Source: Methanobrevibacter sp. (GTDB lineage Archaea > Methanobacteriota > Methanobacteria > Methanobacteriales > Methanobacteriaceae). Taken from it: a stretch of 64,000 nucleotides of DNA. Below, piece after piece: positions 25,513-35,105 of the stretch. The DNA lies in contig JAGCBE010000439.1 in assembly GCA_017652345.1 (NCBI GenBank), positions 47,076 to 111,075 on the forward strand, in the 5' to 3' direction. The notes under the pieces were generated by a model. The model did not search any database and had not been told where the DNA came from. It saw only the letters and a list, made by a program, of their open reading frames with translations. Every line of letters starts with the position of its first letter. The first letter of the stretch is position 1. A program made the position numbers and the translations under genes.

Positions 25513-27329
25513 TGAAACTAGATTTTGCGATAGACTATATGAATATACTAGAAGCAGATGATGACACTACTCTTGTCGAGCTATATTTATTACATACTGG
25601 CAAAAATAGAAATCAATATATTATTGAAAAAGAAGCAGTTGAAAAGGCGATTCCTTCTATTTATAATAAACCAATAATATATAGACTTAATAATGAGTTT
25701 ATGCCTAGTATGGCAACAGATGTAGTAGAGCATGGAACAGTAGAAGATAGGGGTATGAGAATAGCGGGTGTTATTCCTGAATCTGCACCAATGGAATTTG
25801 TAGAAATGAATGGAAAAGAATATCTAAGAACTAAAGGTGTTATTTATAAAATATATCAACCTTCTTTAATGAATATTTTAGCAAATCGTGGAGGCAATGT
25901 AAAGATTTCAATTGAAATACTTGTTCTTGACAGTTTTGAAGAAGAAGATGGTTCATGGAATGTTACTGACTTTAAATTTGAAGGAGTAGCATTATTAGGA
26001 AAAGATATATTAGAAGGTATTGAAGGTTCTCAATTAAATGTTCTTAAATTTTCTGCAAAAGATTTTAATGACCACTATATGGGATTTGCAACAAAAGAAA
26101 TACCAAAGAATGTAAAGAAGGCAGTCCAAGAAGCTCTTGATAAGAGAAATTTGCGTGGTGTTGGTGGTTCTAGTGCCGCTGTAAGTATGGCAAAGTACTT
26201 ACTAGGAAATGATTATATTGATAATATTCGCTTAAACAAGTTAAAAGATTATTTCGATAAACCTAAAAATGAAGAAAAATTATCATTTGCACTATATGGT
26301 GGAAATACAACCAAAGAATGGGTAAATGAAATCTTAAATGGAAAGCGAGTAAACAATTCTATGAAAAATATAAGTGAAGAATATGTAAGAGATCAAATAC
26401 ATGAGTTTTTAGAAGAACTTGCAGGTACAGATAGATGGAGATATTGGATACCAATGTTATACATTGAACCAAAGCAAGTAATTATAACAGATGACTTAGA
26501 GAACAAATCATATTTAGTTCCATTTGATATAATGGGAGAAGCCATAGTAGTAAAATGGGAAGAAAAAGAAGAAGTTACAAGATGCTACATACCTACACAA
26601 GAAGTAGATGAAAACACATTAGTTTTCAAATTAAGAGAGGTATTAAGCATTGGTGAAAATGGTCAACTTATATCCAACACACATATATTAAGCACGGTTA
26701 ATTCAGTCGTTGCTAGAAAAGCTGAAACTTTATTAAACAGCTTGGAAAAGGAGGACAAAGAAGTGAAAGAAGAAGAAGAAAAGAAAAATGCTTGTGATGA
26801 AGAAGAAGTAAAAGTAGACAATTGTGATAACGTAGACAATTGTGATAATTGCAAGAATTGTGACACTAAAATGAATGCAGAAGATGAGGCAGAAAAAGTA
26901 GAGGATGAAGAAAAAGCAGAAGATAGAAAAGAAGATGATAAAGAAGAAGATGATGAAAAAGAAGATTTTGCTGCTAAACTTGAAGCTCTAAGAAAAGAAA
27001 ATGCCGAACTAAAAGCTTCATTAGATGTTTATAAGAAAAAAGATGAAGTAGAAAAAATGAATGCTTTGATTAAGGAGTTCTCTTATTGTTTCGCTGAGGA
27101 TGAAAAAGCTGAATTAATTAAAAGCTTAGACACAAAGACATTTGCAGAAGTAGATGATATTGTAAATAAAAAAGTTAGAGAATTTGCAAAGACAAAAGTT
27201 GCAAAAGAAGAAGATAAAGAAGATAAAAAGGTAGAATATTCTATCGGTTTGCTTTCAAAGAATTTCTCATATAAAGATGACAAAGAAGTAAAAACTTTAA
27301 AAGATATTAAAGAAAAATATTCAAAATAA
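25512..27329 (+). CDS. prohead protease/scaffold fusion (putative)
   Basis: 605 aa. The N-terminal about 180 residues (LVELYLLHTG ... NRNQYIIEKEAVEKAIPSIYNKPI ... HGTVED) resemble prohead-protease-like domains; a His-Ser catalytic pair is plausible but not proven. A central domain is unknown. Residues about 415-520 are a low-complexity Glu/Lys/Asp coil with CDNVDNCDNCKNC cysteines, typical of scaffold. Lies directly before the decoration and capsid genes. Confidence 0.65.
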   Translation: MKLDFAIDYMNILEADDDTTLVELYLLHTGKNRNQYIIEKEAVEKAIPSIYNKPIIYRLNNEFMPSMATDVVEHGTVEDRGMRIAGVIPESAPMEFVEMNGKEYLRTKGVIYKIYQPSLMNILANRGGNVKISIEILVLDSFEEEDGSWNVTDFKFEGVALLGKDILEGIEGSQLNVLKFSAKDFNDHYMGFATKEIPKNVKKAVQEALDKRNLRGVGGSSAAVSMAKYLLGNDYIDNIRLNKLKDYFDKPKNEEKLSFALYGGNTTKEWVNEILNGKRVNNSMKNISEEYVRDQIHEFLEELAGTDRWRYWIPMLYIEPKQVIITDDLENKSYLVPFDIMGEAIVVKWEEKEEVTRCYIPTQEVDENTLVFKLREVLSIGENGQLISNTHILSTVNSVVARKAETLLNSLEKEDKEVKEEEEKKNACDEEEVKVDNCDNVDNCDNCKNCDTKMNAEDEAEKVEDEEKAEDRKEDDKEEDDEKEDFAAKLEALRKENAELKASLDVYKKKDEVEKMNALIKEFSYCFAEDEKAELIKSLDTKTFAEVDDIVNKKVREFAKTKVAKEEDKEDKKVEYSIGLLSKNFSYKDDKEVKTLKDIKEKYSK

Positions 27330-27344
27330 AGGAGTGATTAAATA

Positions 27345-27899
27345 ATGGCTAACAGAGTATGCTATCCAATGACAGATGTTCCAGAATATCTAATTGGAAA
27401 AGTAACAGTTCCTTCTGGTGGTTTGAAGCCAGGTGATGTAGTTGTTGTTAATACTATTGATAGTACTATTGCAAACAATGTTGAAGTATATGTTGCAACA
27501 AAACCAACAACTGCTTTACTAGCTAATGAAGCATTAGCAATTGTAATTTCAGGTGGTAATTTTGAAAAGATGTCTGATGGTAGACTTCCTGATGGTAATC
27601 CAGATTATACAACTTATGAATATTTAGAGGGAGATGTAGCACCAGTTCTATTCTTAGAACCAAGAGTAATCTTCTATCTATCTGATGATTGTTTAGCAGC
27701 AGCAGCTGAAGCTAACCAATATGTATATGGTGCAAACAATTCATATGGTTTAGTTAAAAATGCTGCAGTTCCAAATGATATTTTAACAGTTGCTAAAGTT
27801 CAAGCTAAACTTAGCTTTAGACTTGGTGGAATGTTTGGTGGAGAATTTGTAACAGGTAATGTTTGTAGAGTTCTTCCATACAACAGACAAACTGCGTAA
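27345..27899 (+). CDS. capsid decoration/head protein
   Basis: 184 aa, beta-rich (CYPMTDVPEYLIGKVTVPSGGLKPGDVVVVN). A close paralogue lies at 57054-58022. Just upstream of the capsid gene, as decoration or fibre proteins often are. GGAGTGAT precedes the ATG. Confidence 0.65.
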   Translation: MANRVCYPMTDVPEYLIGKVTVPSGGLKPGDVVVVNTIDSTIANNVEVYVATKPTTALLANEALAIVISGGNFEKMSDGRLPDGNPDYTTYEYLEGDVAPVLFLEPRVIFYLSDDCLAAAAEANQYVYGANNSYGLVKNAAVPNDILTVAKVQAKLSFRLGGMFGGEFVTGNVCRVLPYNRQTA

Positions 27900-27915
27900 G
27901 AAGGAGGGAAAATAA

Positions 27916-29046
27916 ATGAATTTAAACTATGCGATGTTTGCCGCTGAAAATAGCGACATTGATGTACTAAAAAATTCTTTAAGTGATTTAACACTTGCTG
28001 CTTTATCTGCAAACTATACAAAGTCTGGTCTAGTTGCTGATTTTAAAGTAGACAATTATAATCAAATGACAAAAGAAGCAAAAGAAGCATTACTAGCTTT
28101 CTGTGCTGCAAAAGCTGGAATTAAAGTTCCAACAAACAAAACAGAAGTATTAGCAATGTTCTCTAATCCAGTTGCAGAGAGCCTATTCAATTCTATAATT
28201 GCAGAAACAATTGCTGATGTTAGAATTAGAGTAACTTCTCCACAATTAATGGCTATGGCAGAGATAGTAAATGTTGAACCAGGTGATTCTTATACTTGGG
28301 AAATTGAAACAAAAGCTCTACCAGTAGTTCAAAAAGCTTCTCTAGCTTCAAATGTAGCTTATTTACAATCTTGGAGTAAAAAAGGTATCACAATTTCTCC
28401 AGATGAATATGGCTTAGGTTCTACAATTGATTTCATTAGAGTATTAGCTGCTGATTTTGATATTGGTAAAGAAATTGCTAGAATGGTATATGCAACATTA
28501 ATGGCAGAATATTCTGCTGTTGCAAATATAATTTTCGCAACAAGTGGCGATTTAGCTACAAAGACACCTTTCTATCAATCTACATGGAATGGTGCAAACT
28601 ATGTTAAAATGGCTGAATACATTTCTGCATTAAATGGTGGAATGGGTGTAACTGCATATGGTACAATTGTAGCATTCAATGCTATTTCTGCATTAGCTAC
28701 AACAAGTTTCGGTTTTGCTATGCAAGATAGATACATTGAAAATGGTTACTTAGGAAAGATTTATGGTGTTGATTCTGTAATTCTTGATCAAGTAGTAAAC
28801 TTCAATGCACCAATTGGAACAAGCTTAGCAGGTCTAAATGGAATTATTCCAGACAACCTAATTGTTCTATTATCTGCTGTTGGTGATAAACCAGTTAAAC
28901 TTGTAAGAAGCACATATGTAAGAGTTAAGAGAGATGAACCACAAGATGGTGCATTAAATAGAATTGCATATAGATATTTCTTCGGATTTAATGCTGCACT
29001 TGCAACTCAAGCTCACTTTGGTTTACAATCAACTTCTGCTGGTTAG
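27916..29046 (+). CDS. major capsid protein (HK97-like, by context)
   Basis: 376 aa, strong AAGGAGGG site, codon use biased to frequent codons as in highly expressed genes, followed by a terminator. Ala-rich; a long helix with E-loop-like N-terminus is plausible. Position after protease/scaffold and decoration protein makes it the capsid candidate. Confidence 0.8.
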   Translation: MNLNYAMFAAENSDIDVLKNSLSDLTLAALSANYTKSGLVADFKVDNYNQMTKEAKEALLAFCAAKAGIKVPTNKTEVLAMFSNPVAESLFNSIIAETIADVRIRVTSPQLMAMAEIVNVEPGDSYTWEIETKALPVVQKASLASNVAYLQSWSKKGITISPDEYGLGSTIDFIRVLAADFDIGKEIARMVYATLMAEYSAVANIIFATSGDLATKTPFYQSTWNGANYVKMAEYISALNGGMGVTAYGTIVAFNAISALATTSFGFAMQDRYIENGYLGKIYGVDSVILDQVVNFNAPIGTSLAGLNGIIPDNLIVLLSAVGDKPVKLVRSTYVRVKRDEPQDGALNRIAYRYFFGFNAALATQAHFGLQSTSAG

Positions 29047-29061
29047 TAGATAGTTTTGAAC

Positions 29062-29096
29062 AAGCCCCCTTTAATTAGGGGGCTTTTATATTTTTT
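29062..29096 (+). terminator. terminator after the capsid gene
   Basis: Perfect 9-bp stem AAGCCCCCT/AGGGGGCTT, 6-nt loop, then TTATATTTTTT. Probably partial, tuning capsid versus downstream expression. Confidence 0.88.
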
Positions 29097-29112
29097 AAAA
29101 GGAGATTTTAGA

Positions 29113-29784
29113 ATGGCAGTTAAAAAAGAACAAAAAAATAAAAGCGTAACACAAAAAGTCCATGAGGATAAAAATGTTAATTCTACTAATTTAGTAGAAG
29201 AAAACGCAAATTTAAAAGAACAACTAGATGAAATGATGAAAAACTACAAGGAAATGCAACTACAACTACAAAACATGTTGTTAGCTCAAAAAGCATCAAT
29301 TCCGACCAATAATGATGAAGAAATTATTGTTGGTTGCAGAATATTTAATGGTGCTTTTCTTTCCTCGGTAGGTGGAGATATCTCTATGCAAGTTAATTAT
29401 AGAGAAGAAATTGGCATAAAATATGTTGAATTAAGAGAAATTTTTAAAAGCCCATTCAATTATAAACAAATGTTTAAAAAGGGCACTTTGTATTTTGCAG
29501 ATGAAGAAAATTATAAAAGATTTGGAATCACAAAAGAAATTGATTTAAGTGATGAAAGCTTAAAAGAAGAATTAGAAAAAAAAGATTTCTCAAGTGCAAT
29601 AGAATGGGTTAAAAAGATTACAAACGATAAGAGAGATTTAAATGAGGTATTTGCTCTAATATACCAAATTGCTTATTTAATAGACAATAAAAAGATAGAC
29701 CTTGATTATGAAGTAAGAAATGGATTAGAGAGATATTTTAATGTTGATTTTAAAGATATTATAGCAAATCTAAAAGGAGTATAG
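29113..29784 (+). CDS. hypothetical head-region protein
   Basis: 223 aa from the ATG at 29113 (AAGGAGATTT before it); the longer frame only translates the terminator. N-terminal 60 residues form a Lys/Glu coiled coil, then a mixed domain. Unknown. Confidence 0.7.
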   Translation: MAVKKEQKNKSVTQKVHEDKNVNSTNLVEENANLKEQLDEMMKNYKEMQLQLQNMLLAQKASIPTNNDEEIIVGCRIFNGAFLSSVGGDISMQVNYREEIGIKYVELREIFKSPFNYKQMFKKGTLYFADEENYKRFGITKEIDLSDESLKEELEKKDFSSAIEWVKKITNDKRDLNEVFALIYQIAYLIDNKKIDLDYEVRNGLERYFNVDFKDIIANLKGV

Positions 29785-29796
29785 GGGGAAATAAAA

Positions 29797-30045
29797 ATGG
29801 AAGAAATTAGAGAAGAATATAAAGTAAAAAATGAAGCAATGAAAGAAAAATATAAAGATATAATTTATTCTATTGCAGATAAAAATGGAGTAGATTTGGG
29901 AGTAGCTTTTGACATGCTAAAAGCCATTGCAAGAGGTGGCGAATATGCTTATGAGGGAGAATTAAATATAGAAGAGCTTAAAAAAGAGTATGCCGAAATT
30001 GTGGAATTATCTGAGAAAATTGCACAAGGATTAGGTATTATTTAA
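29797..30045 (+). CDS. hypothetical helical protein
   Basis: 82 aa, helical, charged. Good ribosome site (AGGGGGAAA). Not recognised; between capsid and connector genes. Confidence 0.65.
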   Translation: MEEIREEYKVKNEAMKEKYKDIIYSIADKNGVDLGVAFDMLKAIARGGEYAYEGELNIEELKKEYAEIVELSEKIAQGLGII

Positions 30046-30093
30046 TTAACTTCTCATAAACCCTAACCAATAATTTGGAAAGGAGGTGGCAAT

Positions 30094-30363
30094 ATGCATC
30101 CCACTAAAGCACAATTAATGGTTTTAAATGGATTACGGTGTATGTTATGTGGAAAAGAGTTTTCTTATAAAAATTTGAATTGGCATCATATCAAATGGAA
30201 AAGTATAAGTAAAGCAAATAACGAACCCATAGATAATTCTTATGAAAATGGATTGTTGCTTTGTGTGGATTGTCATCATTATGTCCATACCTTTCCATAC
30301 CATTCTTGTGATTATCGGGAACTTATGTGTATTGCACAAAAAAATCGAAAGCCCCTTGAATAA
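30094..30363 (+). CDS. HNH nuclease-like protein carrying two in-frame CGG codons
   Basis: 89 aa. CMLC and CVDC knuckles with LNWHHI and CHHYVH give a classic HNH/zinc-finger nuclease layout. GGAGGTGG before the ATG. It alone in the window contains CGG read in the zero frame (codons 15 and 75, at 30136 and 30316) without a break, and it also uses CCC and CGG codons that are rare elsewhere, which suggests recent transfer. HNH proteins near terminase genes often assist packaging. Confidence 0.82.
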   Translation: MHPTKAQLMVLNGLRCMLCGKEFSYKNLNWHHIKWKSISKANNEPIDNSYENGLLLCVDCHHYVHTFPYHSCDYRELMCIAQKNRKPLE

Positions 30364-30371
30364 GGGCTTTC
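30347..30371 (+). terminator. hairpin overlapping the HNH stop
   Basis: GAAAGCCC/GGGCTTTC 8-bp stem with a 9-nt loop, followed by a weak AACTTTT tract. Confidence 0.55.
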
Positions 30372-30397
30372 AACTTTTAAAGAAAGAGGGGTGGAAC

Positions 30398-31093
30398 ATG
30401 ACTGACTTTAACGAAATTTATTGTTTAAATCTAACCATGAAAAATGATCCTAGACTAGCAGAAATTCCACTAAATATGTATTATAGTTTATGTTGGAAAT
30501 ATTTACAAGTAGCTATTTCAAGGTTTCAATATGAAAGTTTACCAGATATAACTGATAATGTGCCTTTTTATGAATTAGATTATGAATATGAGTGTAATGG
30601 TGTTGATACTGAGTTTGCACTAAATTCAAGTGAAAGTATACCAAACCCAAATTTTGTAATTAGTCAAGAATATGGAACAGAAATTACTCCTATAACTTCA
30701 TATACTTATGATGGCGAAAACAATAAAATTATTTTAGATAAAGCACCTTTAAATGGTGCAATACTTAAAATTTCCGAATTTGAAATAGGATATTTTAATG
30801 CAGATTTAAACTATCGTGAAAAAGAAATTTTAGCACAGGGTATGTTAATTCCATTCCTAGAAGAAAATAGAAATAGAGAAAGTTTATTGAATCAATTTGT
30901 TTATGGGGGAAGTGTAAAAATACATTCTCAAGCAGAGCATTTAAAAACAGTAGAAAATGCTCTAAAGGAACAAATTAAAATTGTAAACAATCTTATTATA
31001 GATTACACATATAGGGCTAATACCGAAAATTATAATGGGCTAGGTACTAGAAAAGCACCTTTAAGAAATTATCCGAATAGAGGTGGTAATTAA
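30398..31093 (+). CDS. head-tail connector-type protein (putative)
   Basis: 231 aa from the ATG at 30398 (GAGGGGTGG before it). Assigned by position between the head module and the tail tube; its stop overlaps the next start. No decisive motif. C-terminus Arg/Asn-rich. Confidence 0.6.
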   Translation: MTDFNEIYCLNLTMKNDPRLAEIPLNMYYSLCWKYLQVAISRFQYESLPDITDNVPFYELDYEYECNGVDTEFALNSSESIPNPNFVISQEYGTEITPITSYTYDGENNKIILDKAPLNGAILKISEFEIGYFNADLNYREKEILAQGMLIPFLEENRNRESLLNQFVYGGSVKIHSQAEHLKTVENALKEQIKIVNNLIIDYTYRANTENYNGLGTRKAPLRNYPNRGGN

Positions 31094-32091
31094 TGTTATC
31101 ACCAAATAAAGTTTCAAGTGTAAATTGTTTTGATCGCTTAAATTATATCCGTAGTTATGATGGAACGTATTCAAGTGGTTTAACGGAACAATTAAAGGCT
31201 AGTTTTGAACAAAGTCCAGATTATGTAGAAGTATATAAAAATTATAATTTTGGAGAAGCATATAAAACAAGAATTTATGAGGGAAATGAATCTGATAAAA
31301 AGCTTGGTTTTAAATATATGCAATCCTATCCATATGATTTGCCACAATTTCAAATAGGTGATTATATTCATTGGAAATTTGACCATAAAGATTATTCTAC
31401 TTGGCTTATGATTTCTTTTGATTCACAACACTTATATAATATGCGTGGTAGAATTATGAAATGTAATAATCGATTAAAATGGATAGATGAAAATGGCGTT
31501 GTAAAGTCTTATGAGTGTGTATTTCAAGACTCTTTAACATATGCAAGTTTTAAATATGGTGAAAGAGGAATAATTCAAGTTAATGGAACTATTGGAGTAT
31601 TGGTGCAACAAAATGAAGATACAAGAAAGATATATCGTAATCAAAGATTTCTTTTTGATGGCATACCATATGTTGTAAATAACTTTATTAGATCTGTTAA
31701 TGAAAACTTTTTAGAATTGGATTTAATAGAAACACAAAGAGTAGATAAGGATGATTTAATTAACAATATTGCCTATAATGGAATAGAGAGTATTGAACCA
31801 CCTGAAATATCTACAACAATAGTAACGCCAGAAACAAATGATATTTTAGAAGGCGATACTGAAACATTTAAGATACAAAGATATTTAAATGGCGTAGCAC
31901 AATCAGATACTTATACATTTAGTGTGAGTGGCGTTCCTGCTTCTCATTATGAATTTAGTATATTAACTAATAATTCTTTTAGTATAAAAAATATAAAGAC
32001 TTATGATAAAAAAGCATTAAGCGTTAGTTGTTTTAATGAAACCACAAAAGAAACATCTATGATTGACATTTGGCTTACAGGGGGGTGGTAA
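31093..32091 (+). CDS. head-closure-type protein with Ig-like C-terminus (putative)
   Basis: 332 aa. The N-terminal 230 residues are beta-rich, as in stopper proteins. The last 90 residues (STTIVTPETNDILEGDTETF ... SVSGVPASHY) look like an Ig-like repeat. Acts presumably at the head-tail joint. Confidence 0.55.
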   Translation: MLSPNKVSSVNCFDRLNYIRSYDGTYSSGLTEQLKASFEQSPDYVEVYKNYNFGEAYKTRIYEGNESDKKLGFKYMQSYPYDLPQFQIGDYIHWKFDHKDYSTWLMISFDSQHLYNMRGRIMKCNNRLKWIDENGVVKSYECVFQDSLTYASFKYGERGIIQVNGTIGVLVQQNEDTRKIYRNQRFLFDGIPYVVNNFIRSVNENFLELDLIETQRVDKDDLINNIAYNGIESIEPPEISTTIVTPETNDILEGDTETFKIQRYLNGVAQSDTYTFSVSGVPASHYEFSILTNNSFSIKNIKTYDKKALSVSCFNETTKETSMIDIWLTGGW

Positions 32092-32093
32092 TA

Positions 32094-32651
32094 GTGGCTG
32101 TAATGAATAACGCATATAATAATTATTCTGAGGCTAGAATATTACCAAAGAAAATAGTTGATTATTTATTTAACAATGTTCCAGGGTTATGGAAGCTATT
32201 ATATTATGATGTAGATCCAGATTCTAAAAAAGATTTGACTAATACCCAAAAAGCAAAAATGATATGTAAAAGTTCTGCGGGAGATACGAGTAAATTTAAT
32301 ATTTTATTTCAACATTATAATAATGAAGCATTAACAGATGCAACCACACAAATAAGAATTGAAATAATGAAAATAGATAGTTTAAATCGTACAGATGCAG
32401 AAGTAAGGGTATTATTTCAAGTAATAGTGAATAATAAGCTTATGGTTGTTAATACAAATGTTTCAAATGTTGATAATCGTGCTATGGCTATAACACAAAC
32501 TCTTGTTGAAGCATTAAATGGCACAAGATTAGATGGTACAAAAACCCCTTTAAATATAGATTATAGTAATGACAGACTTACTGGTGTTACTAGTGTTTAT
32601 TTCAATACTGAATTTAGTGGATATGAAATTATCATGAGTTGTATTGTATAG
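32094..32651 (+). CDS. tail completion/terminator-type protein (putative)
   Basis: 185 aa from GTG at 32094 (GGGGGGTGGTAATA before it). Order and size fit a tail terminator. No diagnostic motif. Confidence 0.5.
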   Translation: MAVMNNAYNNYSEARILPKKIVDYLFNNVPGLWKLLYYDVDPDSKKDLTNTQKAKMICKSSAGDTSKFNILFQHYNNEALTDATTQIRIEIMKIDSLNRTDAEVRVLFQVIVNNKLMVVNTNVSNVDNRAMAITQTLVEALNGTRLDGTKTPLNIDYSNDRLTGVTSVYFNTEFSGYEIIMSCIV

Positions 32652-32658
32652 GTGTATT

Positions 32659-33561
32659 ATGGAATTTTATGATTTTAGAAACAACCTTGTATTTGATGAA
32701 TACGTTGAATATAAAGGAATTAAAATTTATCCTATCACTATTAAATACTATCAAATCGTTAAGGCATCATCCGATGCATTTTCACAAGACATAGTGAATG
32801 AAAAAGACATTGAGCTTATTGGGCTTCCATATATGGAATATATGCAAAAAAAAGCATTGAAGTATCCAGATTTTTTAGAAACATATGATATTTTTAATAC
32901 TGTTATACAATTATCTTTAAAAGAACAATTGCATTCTTTTAGGCGAGAAGGCGAATTTTTAAAATTAGTAATTGCAATCCCAACAAAAGATTATAGTGAA
33001 GAAAAAATGTGTGTGTATAGGAAAAAGTTGAATGATTATAGAGAATTGACTAGGGATGAATTTCATAGAATTTTAAATAAGCTACAAGCCCAAAAGCTAT
33101 ATGAAGAAATAGAAGATTTGGCGAATGAGCTTTTTACTTTAAATGTGTTTGATGATAAAGATTTTGAAAATATTAAAAATATTATTTGTAATTTAAATGA
33201 TATAGATACAACAATAATAAAAGATTTGCGTTGGAAAAAAGAATTAGAAGAAGCCCAAAAAATAATGAATGAATTAAATAGTGGAAAAAATAATCCACAA
33301 TTTGAGGATTTAGTTAATGTAGTAGCAATGTCTTTAAATAAGCTACCAAGTGAAATAAAGGATATGACCATAAGGCGATTTGATCGTTATTTAACGATGA
33401 TATTAGATAAAGAAAATTATCTTTTATGCAAGCAAGCCGAGTTAAGTGGTGTAGAATTTAAAACACCAATTACTCATTGGCTAAAAGGTTATAAAATGAA
33501 AAGTAGATATTCTGGAGTTCAAAATGTTGGCTCTGGAATACAAGAAGTATTAAAGGAGTGA
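32659..33561 (+). CDS. hypothetical tail-region protein
   Basis: 300 aa from the ATG at 32659 (AGGTGTATT before it). Mostly helical, charged, in the tail assembly region. Function unknown. Confidence 0.6.
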   Translation: MEFYDFRNNLVFDEYVEYKGIKIYPITIKYYQIVKASSDAFSQDIVNEKDIELIGLPYMEYMQKKALKYPDFLETYDIFNTVIQLSLKEQLHSFRREGEFLKLVIAIPTKDYSEEKMCVYRKKLNDYRELTRDEFHRILNKLQAQKLYEEIEDLANELFTLNVFDDKDFENIKNIICNLNDIDTTIIKDLRWKKELEEAQKIMNELNSGKNNPQFEDLVNVVAMSLNKLPSEIKDMTIRRFDRYLTMILDKENYLLCKQAELSGVEFKTPITHWLKGYKMKSRYSGVQNVGSGIQEVLKE

Positions 33562-33568
33562 TATAAAA

Positions 33569-34594
33569 ATGGATCAAATAGGACAAGCTTTGGTTTCTGT
33601 TGCTAAAGTAAGATTTTATGATCCTCTTACGGATTATGAATTAGGTTCTGCTTATGCTCTTACAGATTCTTCAATTAGCTCTGATATGCAAAGTGCTGAA
33701 ATCAGAGGCGGATTTATGAATCAATTGCTATTCGATATTAAGCATACAAGAGCATTCTCTGTAAACTTTACATCAGCAACATTTAAACCATATTACTTAG
33801 CATTCCAAACTGGTACAAATGTAGTAGTAGGTGCTAAAAATGTTTATTTGTTTGATGATTGTGTAACTGCAACTGCTGGTGTAGTAACATTATCTAAGAC
33901 ACCAGTCGGCCCTGTAAATGTAATATTCCCAGATGGAAGCATTCATGATTTTGAAAAACCAAGTGGAAAATCATTAAACTTAGGTGACAACTCAATTGAA
34001 GGAGAATGTCTATGTACTTATGCTTATGCAAATGGACAAGTTTCAAATATTTCTATCAATTCAGATACACAACCTAAGACAGTTAAGGCTGTTATGCACA
34101 TTAGAGCTCAAGAACAAGATGGAACAATTGGTACATATGAAATAGTAATTCCAAGACTTAAATTTACAGGTACAATTGATTTTTCATTTACTGCTGATGG
34201 AGTTTCTTCAACAAATATTTCAGGTACTGCTCTATCTTATATTGAAAGTGGTTCTTGTGGACAACAAAAATATGCAGATTGGACATATATTCCAGACACA
34301 TCTTCTATTGTTAACCCAATAGCTATTGCAGCTGTACCAAGTAAGATTTCAATGAAAGTAAATGAAACAATTACACCTGCAATTTATGCAATAAGAGGTG
34401 GATTATATAGCAACGAGCTATTAACAGATAAGCTAACATTTGCTTCTGCTGCAAGTGGAACTGCAAGTGTAGGTGAAACAACTGGTTTAATTACTGGTGT
34501 TGCAGCTGGTACAACAACTATTACTGTAACATATGATTCAGAAGGTTTGAATTTAGGAACAACAATAACAGTTGTAGTTGCCAATAACGAATAA
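33569..34594 (+). CDS. major tail tube protein with BIG2 domain
   Basis: 341 aa. N-terminal 250 residues beta-rich tail-tube-like with highly expressed codon bias. The C-terminal 85 residues (AAVPSKISMKVNETITPAIY ... GLITGVAAGTTTITVTYD) are a BIG2 Ig-like domain, commonly appended to tail tube proteins and exposed on the tail surface. Precedes the tail chaperone and tape measure genes. Confidence 0.82.
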   Translation: MDQIGQALVSVAKVRFYDPLTDYELGSAYALTDSSISSDMQSAEIRGGFMNQLLFDIKHTRAFSVNFTSATFKPYYLAFQTGTNVVVGAKNVYLFDDCVTATAGVVTLSKTPVGPVNVIFPDGSIHDFEKPSGKSLNLGDNSIEGECLCTYAYANGQVSNISINSDTQPKTVKAVMHIRAQEQDGTIGTYEIVIPRLKFTGTIDFSFTADGVSSTNISGTALSYIESGSCGQQKYADWTYIPDTSSIVNPIAIAAVPSKISMKVNETITPAIYAIRGGLYSNELLTDKLTFASAASGTASVGETTGLITGVAAGTTTITVTYDSEGLNLGTTITVVVANNE

Positions 34595-35046
34595 TGGCTT
34601 GTATTGAATATCCCCTATGCAAATATGCTCACTATGGAAAAAATGGCGACTTGCTATGTATTAGTGGTCGCCCTTGTACTTTTCAAAAGTATTGTTCCTC
34701 TTTATTGAAAAATATCCATACGAGTTCATATAGAAGCTGTAAGGAGATGAATAATTTGGCAAAAAAGAAATCGGTTCAAATAGTTCAAGATGTTGAACCA
34801 ATTCAAGAAGAAGAAATTCAAGAGATTGAAGAGGTTCAAGAAGTTGAACAAAAAATAGAAATTATCGAAGATATTATAGAACATGTAGAAGTATGTAAGG
34901 CTCGTTATGATAATGGTCTTATGTATATAAACTTTAAGGGTTATGGTTTAGTTTGTCCTGCCAGAATGGATAAAAAGGGCATAGAAGAAGTGTCTGTTTA
35001 TTATGAAGGAGAAATTGGACAACCTGACTTCAAATTTAGAGTTTAA
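34594..35046 (+). CDS. hypothetical Cys-rich/acidic protein
   Basis: 150 aa, starts at the stop of the tube gene (TAATG). Six cysteines in the first 50 residues (YPLCKYAHYG ... CISGRPCTFQKYC), then a Glu-rich stretch and a small C-terminal domain. Possibly metal-binding. Unknown role. Confidence 0.6.
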   Translation: MACIEYPLCKYAHYGKNGDLLCISGRPCTFQKYCSSLLKNIHTSSYRSCKEMNNLAKKKSVQIVQDVEPIQEEEIQEIEEVQEVEQKIEIIEDIIEHVEVCKARYDNGLMYINFKGYGLVCPARMDKKGIEEVSVYYEGEIGQPDFKFRV

Positions 35047-35051
35047 TAATG

Positions 35052-35092
35052 TGGTCTTACACTATTTTTGATAGTGATAAGACCATTTTTTT
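35052..35092 (+). terminator. terminator after 34594-35046
   Basis: Two-part stem TGGTCTTA/TAAGACCA with inner CACTAT/ATAGTG, followed by seven T residues. Confidence 0.88.
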
Positions 35093-35105
35093 AGAAAGGT
35101 GAAAT

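Noticed and set aside
29056..29112. N-terminal extension of the gene at 29113
   Set aside because: It translates a Rho-independent terminator; the ATG at 29113 has the ribosome site.
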